DNA from: Bacteroidales bacterium
GTDB lineage: Bacteria; Bacteroidota; Bacteroidia; Bacteroidales; UBA3663
NCBI GenBank assembly: GCA_016293065.1
Contig: JAEDEY010000047.1
Coordinates: 1 to 15,458 of the forward strand
DNA length: 15,458 nucleotides
Direction of reading: 5' to 3'
The notes beneath the pieces were generated by a model that had not been told where the DNA came from, did not search any database, and worked only from the letters and a program-made list of their open reading frames with translations. The position numbers and the translations under genes are program-made. This document shows, piece by piece, positions 1 to 6,582 of this stretch; the first letter of the stretch is position 1; each line of letters opens with the position of its first letter.

Positions 1-1
1 C

Positions 2-145
2 GTACGTCGTCTGCATGATACTGGCAAGAGCGGATGGTGGATTCTTCTGAGCCTCCTTCCACTGGTTAACCTCGTGCTCCTTTATTTCTTTATCATCGAC
101 TCTACACCTGGAGAAAACGAATACGGTTCTAATCCAAAGGCATGA
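2..145 (+). CDS. DUF805 family membrane protein, C-terminal fragment
   Basis: The window opens inside a reading frame that gives 47 residues before TGA. They begin VRRLHDTGKSGWW, continue with a hydrophobic helix (ILLSLLPLVNLVLLYFFII), and end DSTPGENEYGSNPKA. The RRLHDtGkSGWW motif, one membrane helix and the D(S/T)xPGeNxYGxNPk ending are the hallmark C-terminus of DUF805 (YhaH-like) small inner-membrane proteins, whose function is not established. The start and the earlier helices lie outside the window. The stop codon sits inside the first of two hairpins, so transcription probably ends soon after the gene. Family assignment is from recalled motif similarity and is fairly secure. Confidence 0.85.
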   Translation, partial: VRRLHDTGKSGWWILLSLLPLVNLVLLYFFIIDSTPGENEYGSNPKA

Positions 146-161
146 TTCTGCAATGCCTTTT
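136..161 (+). terminator. Weak hairpin overlapping the DUF805 stop codon
   Basis: AAAGGCAT (136-143) pairs with ATGCCTTT (153-160) around a 9-base loop, and a short T run ends the right arm. The stem contains the first base of the TGA stop. The loop is large and the U tract very short, so this would be a weak intrinsic terminator at best. A stronger hairpin follows 50 bases later. Confidence 0.4.
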
Positions 162-188
162 CGGTATTAGTTCGGAATATTACTGCAA

Positions 189-196
189 TATTTTTG
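189..196 (+). promoter_or_regulatory. Candidate promoter -7 element upstream of nqr
   Basis: TATTTTTG matches the Bacteroidetes -7 consensus TAnnTTTG exactly and is followed by CA, as in the well-supported promoter at 10050-10081. No good TTTG lies at the right distance upstream. The nearest partial match is TTAG at 167-170 with an 18-base spacer. Transcription would start near 202, immediately before the strong hairpin at 212-241. It may be the nqr promoter with an attenuator, or a chance match in AT-rich DNA. Confidence 0.4.
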
Positions 197-211
197 CAAA
201 CTTAACATTTC

Positions 212-250
212 AACCTTGGGCTTAGCACTTTGCCCAAGGTTTGTTATTTT
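212..250 (+). terminator. Strong intrinsic terminator-like hairpin upstream of nqrA
   Basis: AACCTTGGGC (212-221) and GCCCAAGGTT (232-241) form a perfect 10-bp stem with a 10-base loop, followed by a T-rich stretch (TGTTATTTT). It is the best terminator candidate for the DUF805 transcript. It lies just downstream of the -7 element at 189-196 and 138 bases before nqrA, so it could also act as an attenuator in an nqr leader. Confidence 0.75.
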
Positions 251-378
251 AAATAATTTTAAATATTGAATGTCAATTAAATGGTAAATTTATTATATTC
301 GCGCCGTGTATTATAGGTCTTACAAAGCATGATCTAATCATAAAACTATATTTTTATCTATAACAAATTTTTAATTTA
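251..378 (+). promoter_or_regulatory. AT-rich nqr leader; probable promoter region
   Basis: This spacer is very AT-rich and has no coding potential that I can see. TATATTCG (294-301) differs from the -7 consensus TAnnTTTG at one position, but its only TTG upstream (266-268) is 25 bases away, further than usual. TATTTTTA (349-356) is another one-mismatch match without a -33 partner. A 13-base inverted repeat, ATGAT-CTA-ATCAT (329-341), could be an operator but is short enough to be chance. No purine-rich ribosome-binding site precedes the nqrA ATG, which is normal for Bacteroidetes. The exact nqr promoter cannot be fixed by eye. Confidence 0.35.
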
Positions 379-1728
379 ATGGCAAGTTTTAAGCTCAAAA
401 AAGGTTTGAACATCAATCTTGCAGGTGCACCTGAGGCAAAGCTCGTCAGCGTACAGGAGGACAAGACGTTCTCACTCGTTCCAGACGACTTCGTAGGCAT
501 CACCCCTAAGGTTCTTGTCAAAGTGGGCGATCCTGTGTCTGCCGGAACACCTTTGTTCCAGGATAAGAATCACCCTGAGATTAAGTTCGTCAGCGCAGTT
601 AGCGGTACCGTCGAGGCTGTTAACCGTGGCGAGCGTCGCAAAGTGCTTAGCATCGTCGTTGCAAAAGACGGCAAGGGCACAAGTGTACAACTTCCAGCTG
701 TTAACCCTGCAAGCGCATCTGCAGCGGACATTAAGACTGCTCTCTTGAATGCCGGCGTATGGCCATTCATCAAGCAGCGTCCTTACAATGTAGTTGCCAA
801 TCCAGAGGTTCAGCCACGCGACATCTTTGTCAGCGCTTGGGACAGTGCTCCACTCGCACCAGATTTCTCATTCGTTGTCAAGGGTCAGGAGGCTGAGCTT
901 CAGGCAGCTATATCTGCTCTCGCAAAGCTCACAGCTGGCAAGGTTTACGTTGGTGTCAAGGCTGGTACAAGTCTCTCTCTCAAGGACTGTGAGGTGGTAT
1001 CGTTCGAAGGTCCTCATCCTGCAGGAAATGTGGGTGTTCAGATCAACCACATCAAGCCTATCAACAAGGGCGAGCAGGTTTGGACAGTGAGCGCATACGA
1101 CCTCATCGTGATTGGTCGTGCACTCGCAGGCAAGGTCGATTTCAGCCGCATCATCACAGTTGCAGGTTCAGAGATCGTTGCTCCTGCTTATGCAAAGGTT
1201 CTTCCTGGTTCATCAATCGCTTCTGTCGTTGCAGGCAAGGTTAAGGGTGCTGACTACACTCAGCGCTTCATCGCTGGCAACGTGCTCACAGGTCAGAACG
1301 CTGGCAAGGAAGGCACAGTAGGTTTCTATGACAACACCGTGACAGTCATTCCTGATGGCGGTGACACCGACGAGATGTTCGGCTGGATCACTCCAGGTCT
1401 CAACCGTTATTCTACAAGCCCAACAGGTCTTGCAGGTCTCTTCGGTCTGTTCAAGTCAAAGTCATGGACTCTCGATGCTCGTCTCAAGGGTGGCTCACGT
1501 GCTCTTATCGTAAGTGGTGACTGGGAGAAGGTATTCCCAATGGATATCTTCCCAGAGGAGCTTTACAAGGCTACACTGACATTCAACATCGACCGCATGG
1601 AGGCTCTCGGCATCTATGAGGTTGCTCCAGAAGACTTCGCTCTTTGTGAGTTTGTTGACGCATCTAAGACACCTGTGCAGCAGGTCATCGCAGATGGATT
1701 GGTTAAACTCCGTAAAGAAATGGAATAA
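379..1728 (+). CDS. nqrA: Na+-translocating NADH:quinone reductase subunit A
   Basis: The 449-residue protein is NqrA, the large cytoplasmic subunit of Na+-NQR. In the family it packs against NqrB and contributes to quinone-inhibitor binding, and it carries no tightly bound cofactor of its own. The N-terminal region holds a barrel-sandwich segment (VGDPVSAGTPLFQDK, about residues 50-65, then SAVSGTVEAVNRGERR) shared with RnfC-like proteins. The C-terminal part contains the conserved RYSTSPTGLAG-like stretch near 343. Length agrees with known NqrA proteins (about 446). It opens the operon, and its stop lies 3 bases before the nqrB start. The ATG at 379 gives the expected N-terminus (FKLKKGLNINLAGAPE). 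There is no membrane helix and no sign of damage. In this lineage the quinone is probably menaquinone, which is inference. Confidence 0.96.
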   Translation: MASFKLKKGLNINLAGAPEAKLVSVQEDKTFSLVPDDFVGITPKVLVKVGDPVSAGTPLFQDKNHPEIKFVSAVSGTVEAVNRGERRKVLSIVVAKDGKGTSVQLPAVNPASASAADIKTALLNAGVWPFIKQRPYNVVANPEVQPRDIFVSAWDSAPLAPDFSFVVKGQEAELQAAISALAKLTAGKVYVGVKAGTSLSLKDCEVVSFEGPHPAGNVGVQINHIKPINKGEQVWTVSAYDLIVIGRALAGKVDFSRIITVAGSEIVAPAYAKVLPGSSIASVVAGKVKGADYTQRFIAGNVLTGQNAGKEGTVGFYDNTVTVIPDGGDTDEMFGWITPGLNRYSTSPTGLAGLFGLFKSKSWTLDARLKGGSRALIVSGDWEKVFPMDIFPEELYKATLTFNIDRMEALGIYEVAPEDFALCEFVDASKTPVQQVIADGLVKLRKEME

Positions 1729-1731
1729 GTC

Positions 1732-2901
1732 ATGAGTAAGTTAAACGATTTTATAGAAGAAAAGATCGCCCCTCAATTTGAGAAGGGCGGCAAGTATGAG
1801 AAGTTCTGGTCAATCTATGACTCATTCCATACTTTCCTCTTCGTTCCTCGTCACACCGCAGGCAAGCGTGGCGTACAGGTTCACGACTCTGTCGATTCTA
1901 AGCGTGTCATCTCTATGGTGATCGTCGCTTTGATGCCAGCCCTGCTCTTCGGTATGTGGAACGTTGGTTATCAGCATGACCTTGCTCTCGGCATCGACGA
2001 CGGCTGGTTCATGCAGTTCCTCTACGGCTTGGTAGCCTTCCTTCCAAAGGTTATTGTCAGCTATGTAGTAGGTCTTGGCATCGAAATGGCTGTTGCTGCC
2101 TACAAGCACGAAGAAGTGGCTGAAGGCTTCCTCGCATCAGGTCTCCTCATCCCAATGATCGTGCCTGTCAACACTCCTATCTGGATGATTGCCGTTGCTA
2201 CAGCATTCTCAGTTATCTTCGCAAAGGAGATTTTCGGTGGTACAGGTATGAACATCTTCAACCCTGCACTCATCACACGTGCATTCCTTTTCTTTGCCTA
2301 TCCAAAGGCTATGTCGGGCGACGAGGTATTCGTACGCACAGGTTCGGCTCTCTGCAACACTCCTATCGAGGGAACACAGGTTGTCGATGGTTTCTCTGGC
2401 GCTACTCCTCTCGCACAGGTTGCCTCAGGTCTGCCAATCGAGTGCACAACACTTGACGCATTCCTCGGTACTATCCCTGGCTCAATTGCCGAGACATCAA
2501 CACTTGCAATCCTCATTGGTGCAGTCGTTCTCCTTGCCACTCGCGTTGCAAGCTGGCGCATCATGCTCAGTGTGTTTGTAGGTGGTGCTGTGACAAGTGC
2601 CATCATCGCTGCATTCTCTGAGACAGCTCCAACAGTTGTCCAGCAGCTCTGCCTCGGTGGTTTCGCATTCGCAGCAGTCTTCATGGCTACCGACCCTGTA
2701 ACAGGTTGCCGCACCAACACTGGTAAGATCATCTATGGTCTCTTCATCGGTGTCATGGCAATCATCATCCGTATGTTCAACACTGGTTATCCAGAAGGTG
2801 CAATGATGGCAGTCCTCCTCGGTAATGCCGTTGCTCCACTCATCGACTACTATGTTGTTGACGCTAATATTAACAAGCGTGCTAAGCGCGTAAAGGCATA
2901 A
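1732..2901 (+). CDS. nqrB: Na+-translocating NADH:quinone reductase subunit B
   Basis: NqrB (389 residues) is the main membrane subunit. It carries a covalently attached FMN and riboflavin and is thought to form the Na+ channel and deliver electrons to quinone. The flavin-attachment motif SGAT is present at 222-225, with Thr225 the expected phosphoester site. Many hydrophobic helices are visible, for example around residues 60-75, 95-120, 140-165, 255-275 and 280-295. The cytoplasmic N-terminus (about 1-55) and the GGTGMNIFNPAL segment are typical of the RnfD/NqrB family. It starts 3 bases after nqrA, implying translational coupling, and ends 5 bases before nqrC. It is intact and of normal length. 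Covalent flavinylation requires ApbE, which is not encoded in this window. Confidence 0.97.
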   Translation: MSKLNDFIEEKIAPQFEKGGKYEKFWSIYDSFHTFLFVPRHTAGKRGVQVHDSVDSKRVISMVIVALMPALLFGMWNVGYQHDLALGIDDGWFMQFLYGLVAFLPKVIVSYVVGLGIEMAVAAYKHEEVAEGFLASGLLIPMIVPVNTPIWMIAVATAFSVIFAKEIFGGTGMNIFNPALITRAFLFFAYPKAMSGDEVFVRTGSALCNTPIEGTQVVDGFSGATPLAQVASGLPIECTTLDAFLGTIPGSIAETSTLAILIGAVVLLATRVASWRIMLSVFVGGAVTSAIIAAFSETAPTVVQQLCLGGFAFAAVFMATDPVTGCRTNTGKIIYGLFIGVMAIIIRMFNTGYPEGAMMAVLLGNAVAPLIDYYVVDANINKRAKRVKA

Positions 2902-2906
2902 TCACA

Positions 2907-3935
2907 ATGGCTAAGAAATTTAGATGCACAGTTTGTGGTTACATCCACGAAGGTGATAAGGCTCCTGCGGAATGTCCTGTATGCAAGCAGCCTTCTTCAA
3001 TGTTTGAAGAGATTGCTGATGAGTCAAAGCCAGCTAAGAAAGGCCTTAACACCAACAGCAATGTTTATACTATTGTCTATGCATTGATCCTCACAGTCCT
3101 CGTTGCGGTATTGCTCACAGTCGCAGCCGTAGGTCTCGCTCCACAGCAGAAGGCCAACTCCGACAACGAGAAGAAGCAGCAGATACTCTCGGCAGTAGCT
3201 GAAAAGCTCGGCAAGGAGGTTACATTCACCAACGCTGCCGATATCTGGAGCGAACTCGACATGGACAACAATACTCTCGTAGTTGACGTCAATGGCAACA
3301 CTGTCAATGCCAATGCATTCAGCATCGAGCCAAAGAGCCTCTTCAAGGGCGGTATTGTCAAGGACGATGCTCAGCTCCCTGTCTTCAAGGCAAACATCGC
3401 CGGCAATACATATTATATTATGTGTATGTACGGCTCAGGTCTCTGGGACGCTATCTGGGGCTATATCGCAGTTGAGGCCGATGGCTCTACCATCGCTGGT
3501 GCAAGCTTCGACCACAAGGGCGAGACTGCAGGTCTTGGTGCAAAGATCAAGGACGATCCTAATTTTGCCAAGGCATTCATTGGCAAGACTATCTTCACCA
3601 ACGGAGAGTTCGCACCTGTCGTTGTCACAAAGAAGAACGTAGAGAACAAGGTTGATGCTATCACTGGTGCAACCAAGACTTCTGACTATGTAGGCGACAT
3701 GATCCGCAACTCCCTCACTGGCTATAAGGCTTATCTCCTCTCTATCCAGGGCAGCGAACAGGCTCAGTGCAACAAGGAGCAGGAGTGCTGCGGAAAGTGC
3801 AAGAATGAAGGCGAAGGCCAGTGTGCTGGCAAGTGCAAGGACAACGCAGAAGGTTGTGGCGAAGGCCAGTGCAAGGGCGAAGGCGACTGCGGTGGCAATT
3901 GCAAAGATGTTGAATGTAATAATGTAGTTAAATAA
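2907..3935 (+). CDS. nqrC: NqrC with extra N-terminal rubredoxin-like domain and Cys-rich tail
   Basis: The core (about 46-283) is NqrC, which carries covalent FMN. It has one membrane helix (about 53-78), an extracytoplasmic domain and the attachment motif TGAT at 253-256 (Thr256). Two parts are unusual. Residues 1-35 form a rubrerythrin-type rubredoxin domain with Cys7/Cys10 and Cys23/Cys26 (CxxC-x12-CxxC, with GYIHEG and CPVC), so probably one Fe or Zn. Residues 284-342 form a hydrophilic tail with eleven cysteines (288, 294, 295, 298, 306, 310, 317, 322, 328, 332, 337) in CxGKCK/GEGQC-like repeats. At 342 residues it exceeds typical NqrC (about 230-260). The usual start is replaced by Leu47 in GLNTNSN, so the fusion is not a start-calling error. 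The ATG lies 5 bases after nqrB. By NqrC topology the rubredoxin is cytoplasmic and the tail periplasmic. Whether either part carries electrons is unknown. Confidence 0.93.
   Translation: MAKKFRCTVCGYIHEGDKAPAECPVCKQPSSMFEEIADESKPAKKGLNTNSNVYTIVYALILTVLVAVLLTVAAVGLAPQQKANSDNEKKQQILSAVAEKLGKEVTFTNAADIWSELDMDNNTLVVDVNGNTVNANAFSIEPKSLFKGGIVKDDAQLPVFKANIAGNTYYIMCMYGSGLWDAIWGYIAVEADGSTIAGASFDHKGETAGLGAKIKDDPNFAKAFIGKTIFTNGEFAPVVVTKKNVENKVDAITGATKTSDYVGDMIRNSLTGYKAYLLSIQGSEQAQCNKEQECCGKCKNEGEGQCAGKCKDNAEGCGEGQCKGEGDCGGNCKDVECNNVVK
3810..3871 (+). repeat. Direct repeat in the Cys-rich tail of nqrC
   Basis: The 14-base sequence GGCGAAGGCCAGTG occurs at 3810-3823 and again at 3858-3871, 48 bases apart (in frame), encoding the repeated GEGQC. 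Related GGCGAAGGC units lie between and after them. The periodicity suggests the tail grew by in-frame duplication or slippage. Confidence 0.8.
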
Positions 3936-3936
3936 T

Positions 3937-4569
3937 ATGGCAGCAGAAAAGAAACCTGGTGTTTTCACCGGTCCTCTCTGGACAAACAACCCTGTCGTAG
4001 TACAGGTGCTCGGTATCTGTTCGGCTTTGGCCGTAACTACCCAGATGAAGCCTGCTCTCGTAATGGGTATCTCCCTCACTTGCGTGCTCGCTTTTGCAAA
4101 TGTGATTATCTCACTGTTGCGCAAGACTATTCCAAACCGTATCCGTATCATCGTACAGCTTGTGGTAGTAGCAGCGCTCGTAATCATCGTCAATCAGATT
4201 CTAAAGGCTTTTGCCTTCGAGGTAAGTAAGCAGCTATCTGTTTACGTAGGTCTCATCATCACCAACTGTATCCTCATGGGTCGTCTTGAGGCATTTGCTC
4301 TTGGCAACAAGCCATGGCCTGCTCTCATGGATGGTCTCGGAAACGGTATCGGTTATGCTCTCATCCTCCTCGCCGTTGCTACTTTCCGTGAGTTCTTCGG
4401 TGCAGGCACTCTCTTCGGAATCGATGTTATCGCTCGTTTCGTCAACGAGACTGGCTATGACGGATATCAGAACTGCGGCTTCTTCGTGATGCCTTCTGCA
4501 GCCCTTATTCTTCTCGGCTGTATCATCTGGTACCTCCGTTCTAAGAACCCAGAACTTCAGGACAAGTAA
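3937..4569 (+). CDS. nqrD: Na+-translocating NADH:quinone reductase subunit D
   Basis: NqrD (210 residues, the same length as the Vibrio protein) is a six-helix membrane subunit that pairs with NqrE in inverted topology. In the known complex, two cysteines from each protein ligate an iron centre in the middle of the membrane, which takes electrons from NqrF. Both NqrD ligands are visible: Cys28 in LGICSALAV and Cys111 in ITNCILMGRLEAFA. The start is one base after the nqrC stop, so translation is surely coupled. The N-terminal TGPLWTNNPVVVQVLGIC stretch is diagnostic of NqrD rather than RnfE. It is intact. Confidence 0.96.
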   Translation: MAAEKKPGVFTGPLWTNNPVVVQVLGICSALAVTTQMKPALVMGISLTCVLAFANVIISLLRKTIPNRIRIIVQLVVVAALVIIVNQILKAFAFEVSKQLSVYVGLIITNCILMGRLEAFALGNKPWPALMDGLGNGIGYALILLAVATFREFFGAGTLFGIDVIARFVNETGYDGYQNCGFFVMPSAALILLGCIIWYLRSKNPELQDK

Positions 4570-4594
4570 TACCCACTAATAAATGTAAAGACAA

Positions 4595-5191
4595 ATGGAA
4601 TTATTGAATCTTTTCATCAAGTCAATCTTTATTGACAATATGATCTTTGCGCTGTTCCTGGGTATGTGTTCTTACCTTGCAGTGTCAAAGACTGTCAAGA
4701 CCTCTGTTGGTCTTGGTGCAGCAGTGACCTTCGTGTTGATCGTGACTCTCCCAGTCAACTATCTTCTCGACAAGTATGTGCTTCAGCCAAATGCACTCAT
4801 CGAGGGTGTCGATCTCTCATATCTCTCATTCATCATCTTCATTGCAGTCATCGCTGCAATCGTTCAGATCGTTGAGATGGTAGTTGAGAAGTTCTTCCCA
4901 GCTCTCTACGGTTCACTCGGTATCTTCCTCCCTCTCATCGCCGTTAACTGCGCCATCCTTGGTGGTTCGCTCTTCATGCAGCAGAAGGAGTTCGAGAGCT
5001 TTGCTGAGCCTGTTGTCTATGCACTTGGTTCAGGTATCGGCTGGTTGTTTGCCATCGCTTGCCTCGCTGCTATCCGCGAGAAGCTCGCTTACAGCCACGT
5101 GCCAGCACCTCTCAAGGGTCTCGGTATCACATTCATCGTAACTGGTCTCATGGCAATTGCGTTCCTGAGCTTCAGCGGTATTCAACTTTAA
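4595..5191 (+). CDS. nqrE: Na+-translocating NADH:quinone reductase subunit E
   Basis: NqrE (198 residues, the usual length) is the inverted-topology partner of NqrD. The expected iron-centre cysteines are Cys25 in LGMCSYLAVS and Cys119 in AVNCAILGGSLF. Hydrophobic helices cover most of the chain. The QQKEFESFAEPVVYALGSGIGW segment and the SHVPAPLKGLGITFI C-terminal region are typical of NqrE. The gene follows nqrD by 25 bases, the largest gap inside the operon. The gap shows no promoter or terminator, so the gene is read as part of the same transcript. Confidence 0.96.
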   Translation: MELLNLFIKSIFIDNMIFALFLGMCSYLAVSKTVKTSVGLGAAVTFVLIVTLPVNYLLDKYVLQPNALIEGVDLSYLSFIIFIAVIAAIVQIVEMVVEKFFPALYGSLGIFLPLIAVNCAILGGSLFMQQKEFESFAEPVVYALGSGIGWLFAIACLAAIREKLAYSHVPAPLKGLGITFIVTGLMAIAFLSFSGIQL

Positions 5192-5196
5192 TCAGA

Positions 5197-5203
5197 AAGG
5201 AGG
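5197..5203 (+). promoter_or_regulatory. Strong Shine-Dalgarno site of nqrF
   Basis: AAGGAGG lies 8 bases before the ATG at 5212, just after the nqrE stop. It is near-ideal complementarity to the 16S rRNA tail and fixes the nqrF start, ruling out the longer frame that begins inside nqrE. Such sites are uncommon in Bacteroidetes, and I see no comparable one ahead of the other genes in this window. Confidence 0.8.
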
Positions 5204-5211
5204 ACAAAACA

Positions 5212-6495
5212 ATGTTACAAACTCTTGTACCAGCAATTCTGGTTTTCCTTGCGGTTATCCTCATTCTCGTAGTGCTTCTCCTCGTCATCAAGGCTAAGCT
5301 CGTTCCATCGGGCAACATCACCGTCGATGTAAACGGCAAGAAGCAGATTGAAACCGCTATCGGCTCTACAGCACTCGCTACTCTTCAGTCTGGAGGTATC
5401 TTCCTCTCAAGTGCCTGCGGTGGTGGCGGTAAGTGCGGTCAGTGTAAGTGTATCATCGAAGAAGGTGCGGGCGACATCCTCCCTACCGAAGTTGGCTTCT
5501 TCAACCGTAAGCAGATCAAGGCTAAGTATCGTCTTGCCTGCCAGTCGAAGATCAAGGAGAATGCCAAGATCATCGTTCCAGATGATGTATTCGGTGTTAA
5601 GGAGTGGGAATGTACTGTTATCGGCAACAAGAATGTGGCTACATTCATCAAGGAGTACAAGGTGGCTCTCCCAGCTGGCGAGCACATGCACTTCGAGCCA
5701 GGTTCTTATGCTCAGATCAAGATTCCTGCATTCGATATCGACTACGATAAGGACTTCGACAAGTCACTCATCGGCGATACTTACCTCCCTGCATGGGAGA
5801 AGTTCGGTCTCTTCCCTCTCAAGTGTCATAACTCTGAGCCTACAGTACGTGCTTACTCTATGGCTAACTACCCAGACGAGGGTGACATCATCACTCTTAA
5901 CGTGCGTATCGCTACTCCTCCATTCAAGCCAAAAGATCAGGGTCCTGGCTTCATGGATGTTAACCCAGGTATCGCATCATCTTACATCTTCAGCCTCAAG
6001 CCTGGCGATAAGGTGATCATGTCTGGTCCTTACGGTGAGTTCCGTCCACAGTACGGCACAGGTCGCGAGATGATCTGGGTCGGTGGTGGTGCAGGTATGG
6101 CTCCTCTCCGTGCACAGATCATGCACCTGCTCAAGGGCAATGGCATCGCTCCAGAAGACCGTCAGCGTCCAATGCACTATTTCTATGGTGCTCGTGCGCT
6201 TGAGGAAATCCCATTCCTCGACGACTTCCTCGCTCTCGAGAAGGAATTCCCTAACTTCCACTTCCATCTTGCCCTCGACCGTCCAGATCCTAAGGCTGAT
6301 GCAGCAGGTATCAAATACACTCCTGGCTTCGTAGCTCCTGTAATGGGTGACACTTATCTCAAGGCACACGAGGCACCAGAAGACTGCGAATACTATCTCT
6401 GCGGACCTCCGATGATGGCTAAGACAGTGCTCGACCTCCTCCACTCTCTCGGTGTTGAAGACGACATGATCCGCTTCGATAACTTCGGAGGCTAA
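5212..6495 (+). CDS. nqrF: Na+-translocating NADH:quinone reductase subunit F
   Basis: NqrF (427 residues) is the NADH-oxidising entry subunit, anchored by one N-terminal helix (about 5-28) with its cofactor domains in the cytoplasm. A plant-type 2Fe-2S ferredoxin domain follows, with ligands Cys69, Cys75, Cys78 and Cys110 (C-x5-C-x2-C-x31-C). The FAD-binding motif RAYSMANYP starts at 213. The NADH-binding GGGAGMAP is at 291-298, and the C-terminal CGPPMM and DNFGG motifs complete the ferredoxin-reductase fold. Electrons move from NADH to FAD to 2Fe-2S and then to the NqrD/NqrE iron centre. It is the last nqr gene. The start at 5212 is supported by the strong ribosome-binding site and by the membrane helix at the very N-terminus. 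The gene is intact. Confidence 0.97.
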   Translation: MLQTLVPAILVFLAVILILVVLLLVIKAKLVPSGNITVDVNGKKQIETAIGSTALATLQSGGIFLSSACGGGGKCGQCKCIIEEGAGDILPTEVGFFNRKQIKAKYRLACQSKIKENAKIIVPDDVFGVKEWECTVIGNKNVATFIKEYKVALPAGEHMHFEPGSYAQIKIPAFDIDYDKDFDKSLIGDTYLPAWEKFGLFPLKCHNSEPTVRAYSMANYPDEGDIITLNVRIATPPFKPKDQGPGFMDVNPGIASSYIFSLKPGDKVIMSGPYGEFRPQYGTGREMIWVGGGAGMAPLRAQIMHLLKGNGIAPEDRQRPMHYFYGARALEEIPFLDDFLALEKEFPNFHFHLALDRPDPKADAAGIKYTPGFVAPVMGDTYLKAHEAPEDCEYYLCGPPMMAKTVLDLLHSLGVEDDMIRFDNFGG

Positions 6496-6510
6496 TATCC
6501 TTAAATATAA

Positions 6511-6547
6511 AGACACGGTCTTGCGAACAATTCGCAGAACCGTGTCT
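6511..6547. other. 17-bp inverted repeat between nqrF and the next gene
   Basis: AGACACGGT (6511-6519) pairs with ACCGTGTCT (6539-6547). After a short imperfect step, GCGAA (6523-6527) pairs with TTCGC (6531-6535) around a 3-base loop. The two 17-base arms differ at only two positions. There is no T tract after it, so it is not a standard intrinsic terminator. It starts 16 bases after the nqrF stop and ends 35 bases before the next start. It could protect the 3' end of nqr mRNA or reduce readthrough. Confidence 0.75.
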
Positions 6548-6582
6548 GAATAGGAAACACCAATATATTAAAACATACAATT

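Noticed and set aside
329..341. ATGAT-CTA-ATCAT palindrome in the nqr leader as a Crp/Fnr-type operator.
   Set aside because: The arms are only 5 bases and the 3-base spacer does not fit the FNR consensus spacing, so it is not enough to call a site.
3435..4193. A 252-codon minus-strand frame spanning the nqrC-nqrD junction.
   Set aside because: It is antisense to two clearly real genes, and its alanine/threonine/leucine-rich translation simply mirrors their codon bias.
5059..5211. A longer nqrF frame beginning at 5059.
   Set aside because: The extra 51 codons overlap nqrE in another frame. The strong ribosome-binding site and the membrane helix both point to the ATG at 5212.
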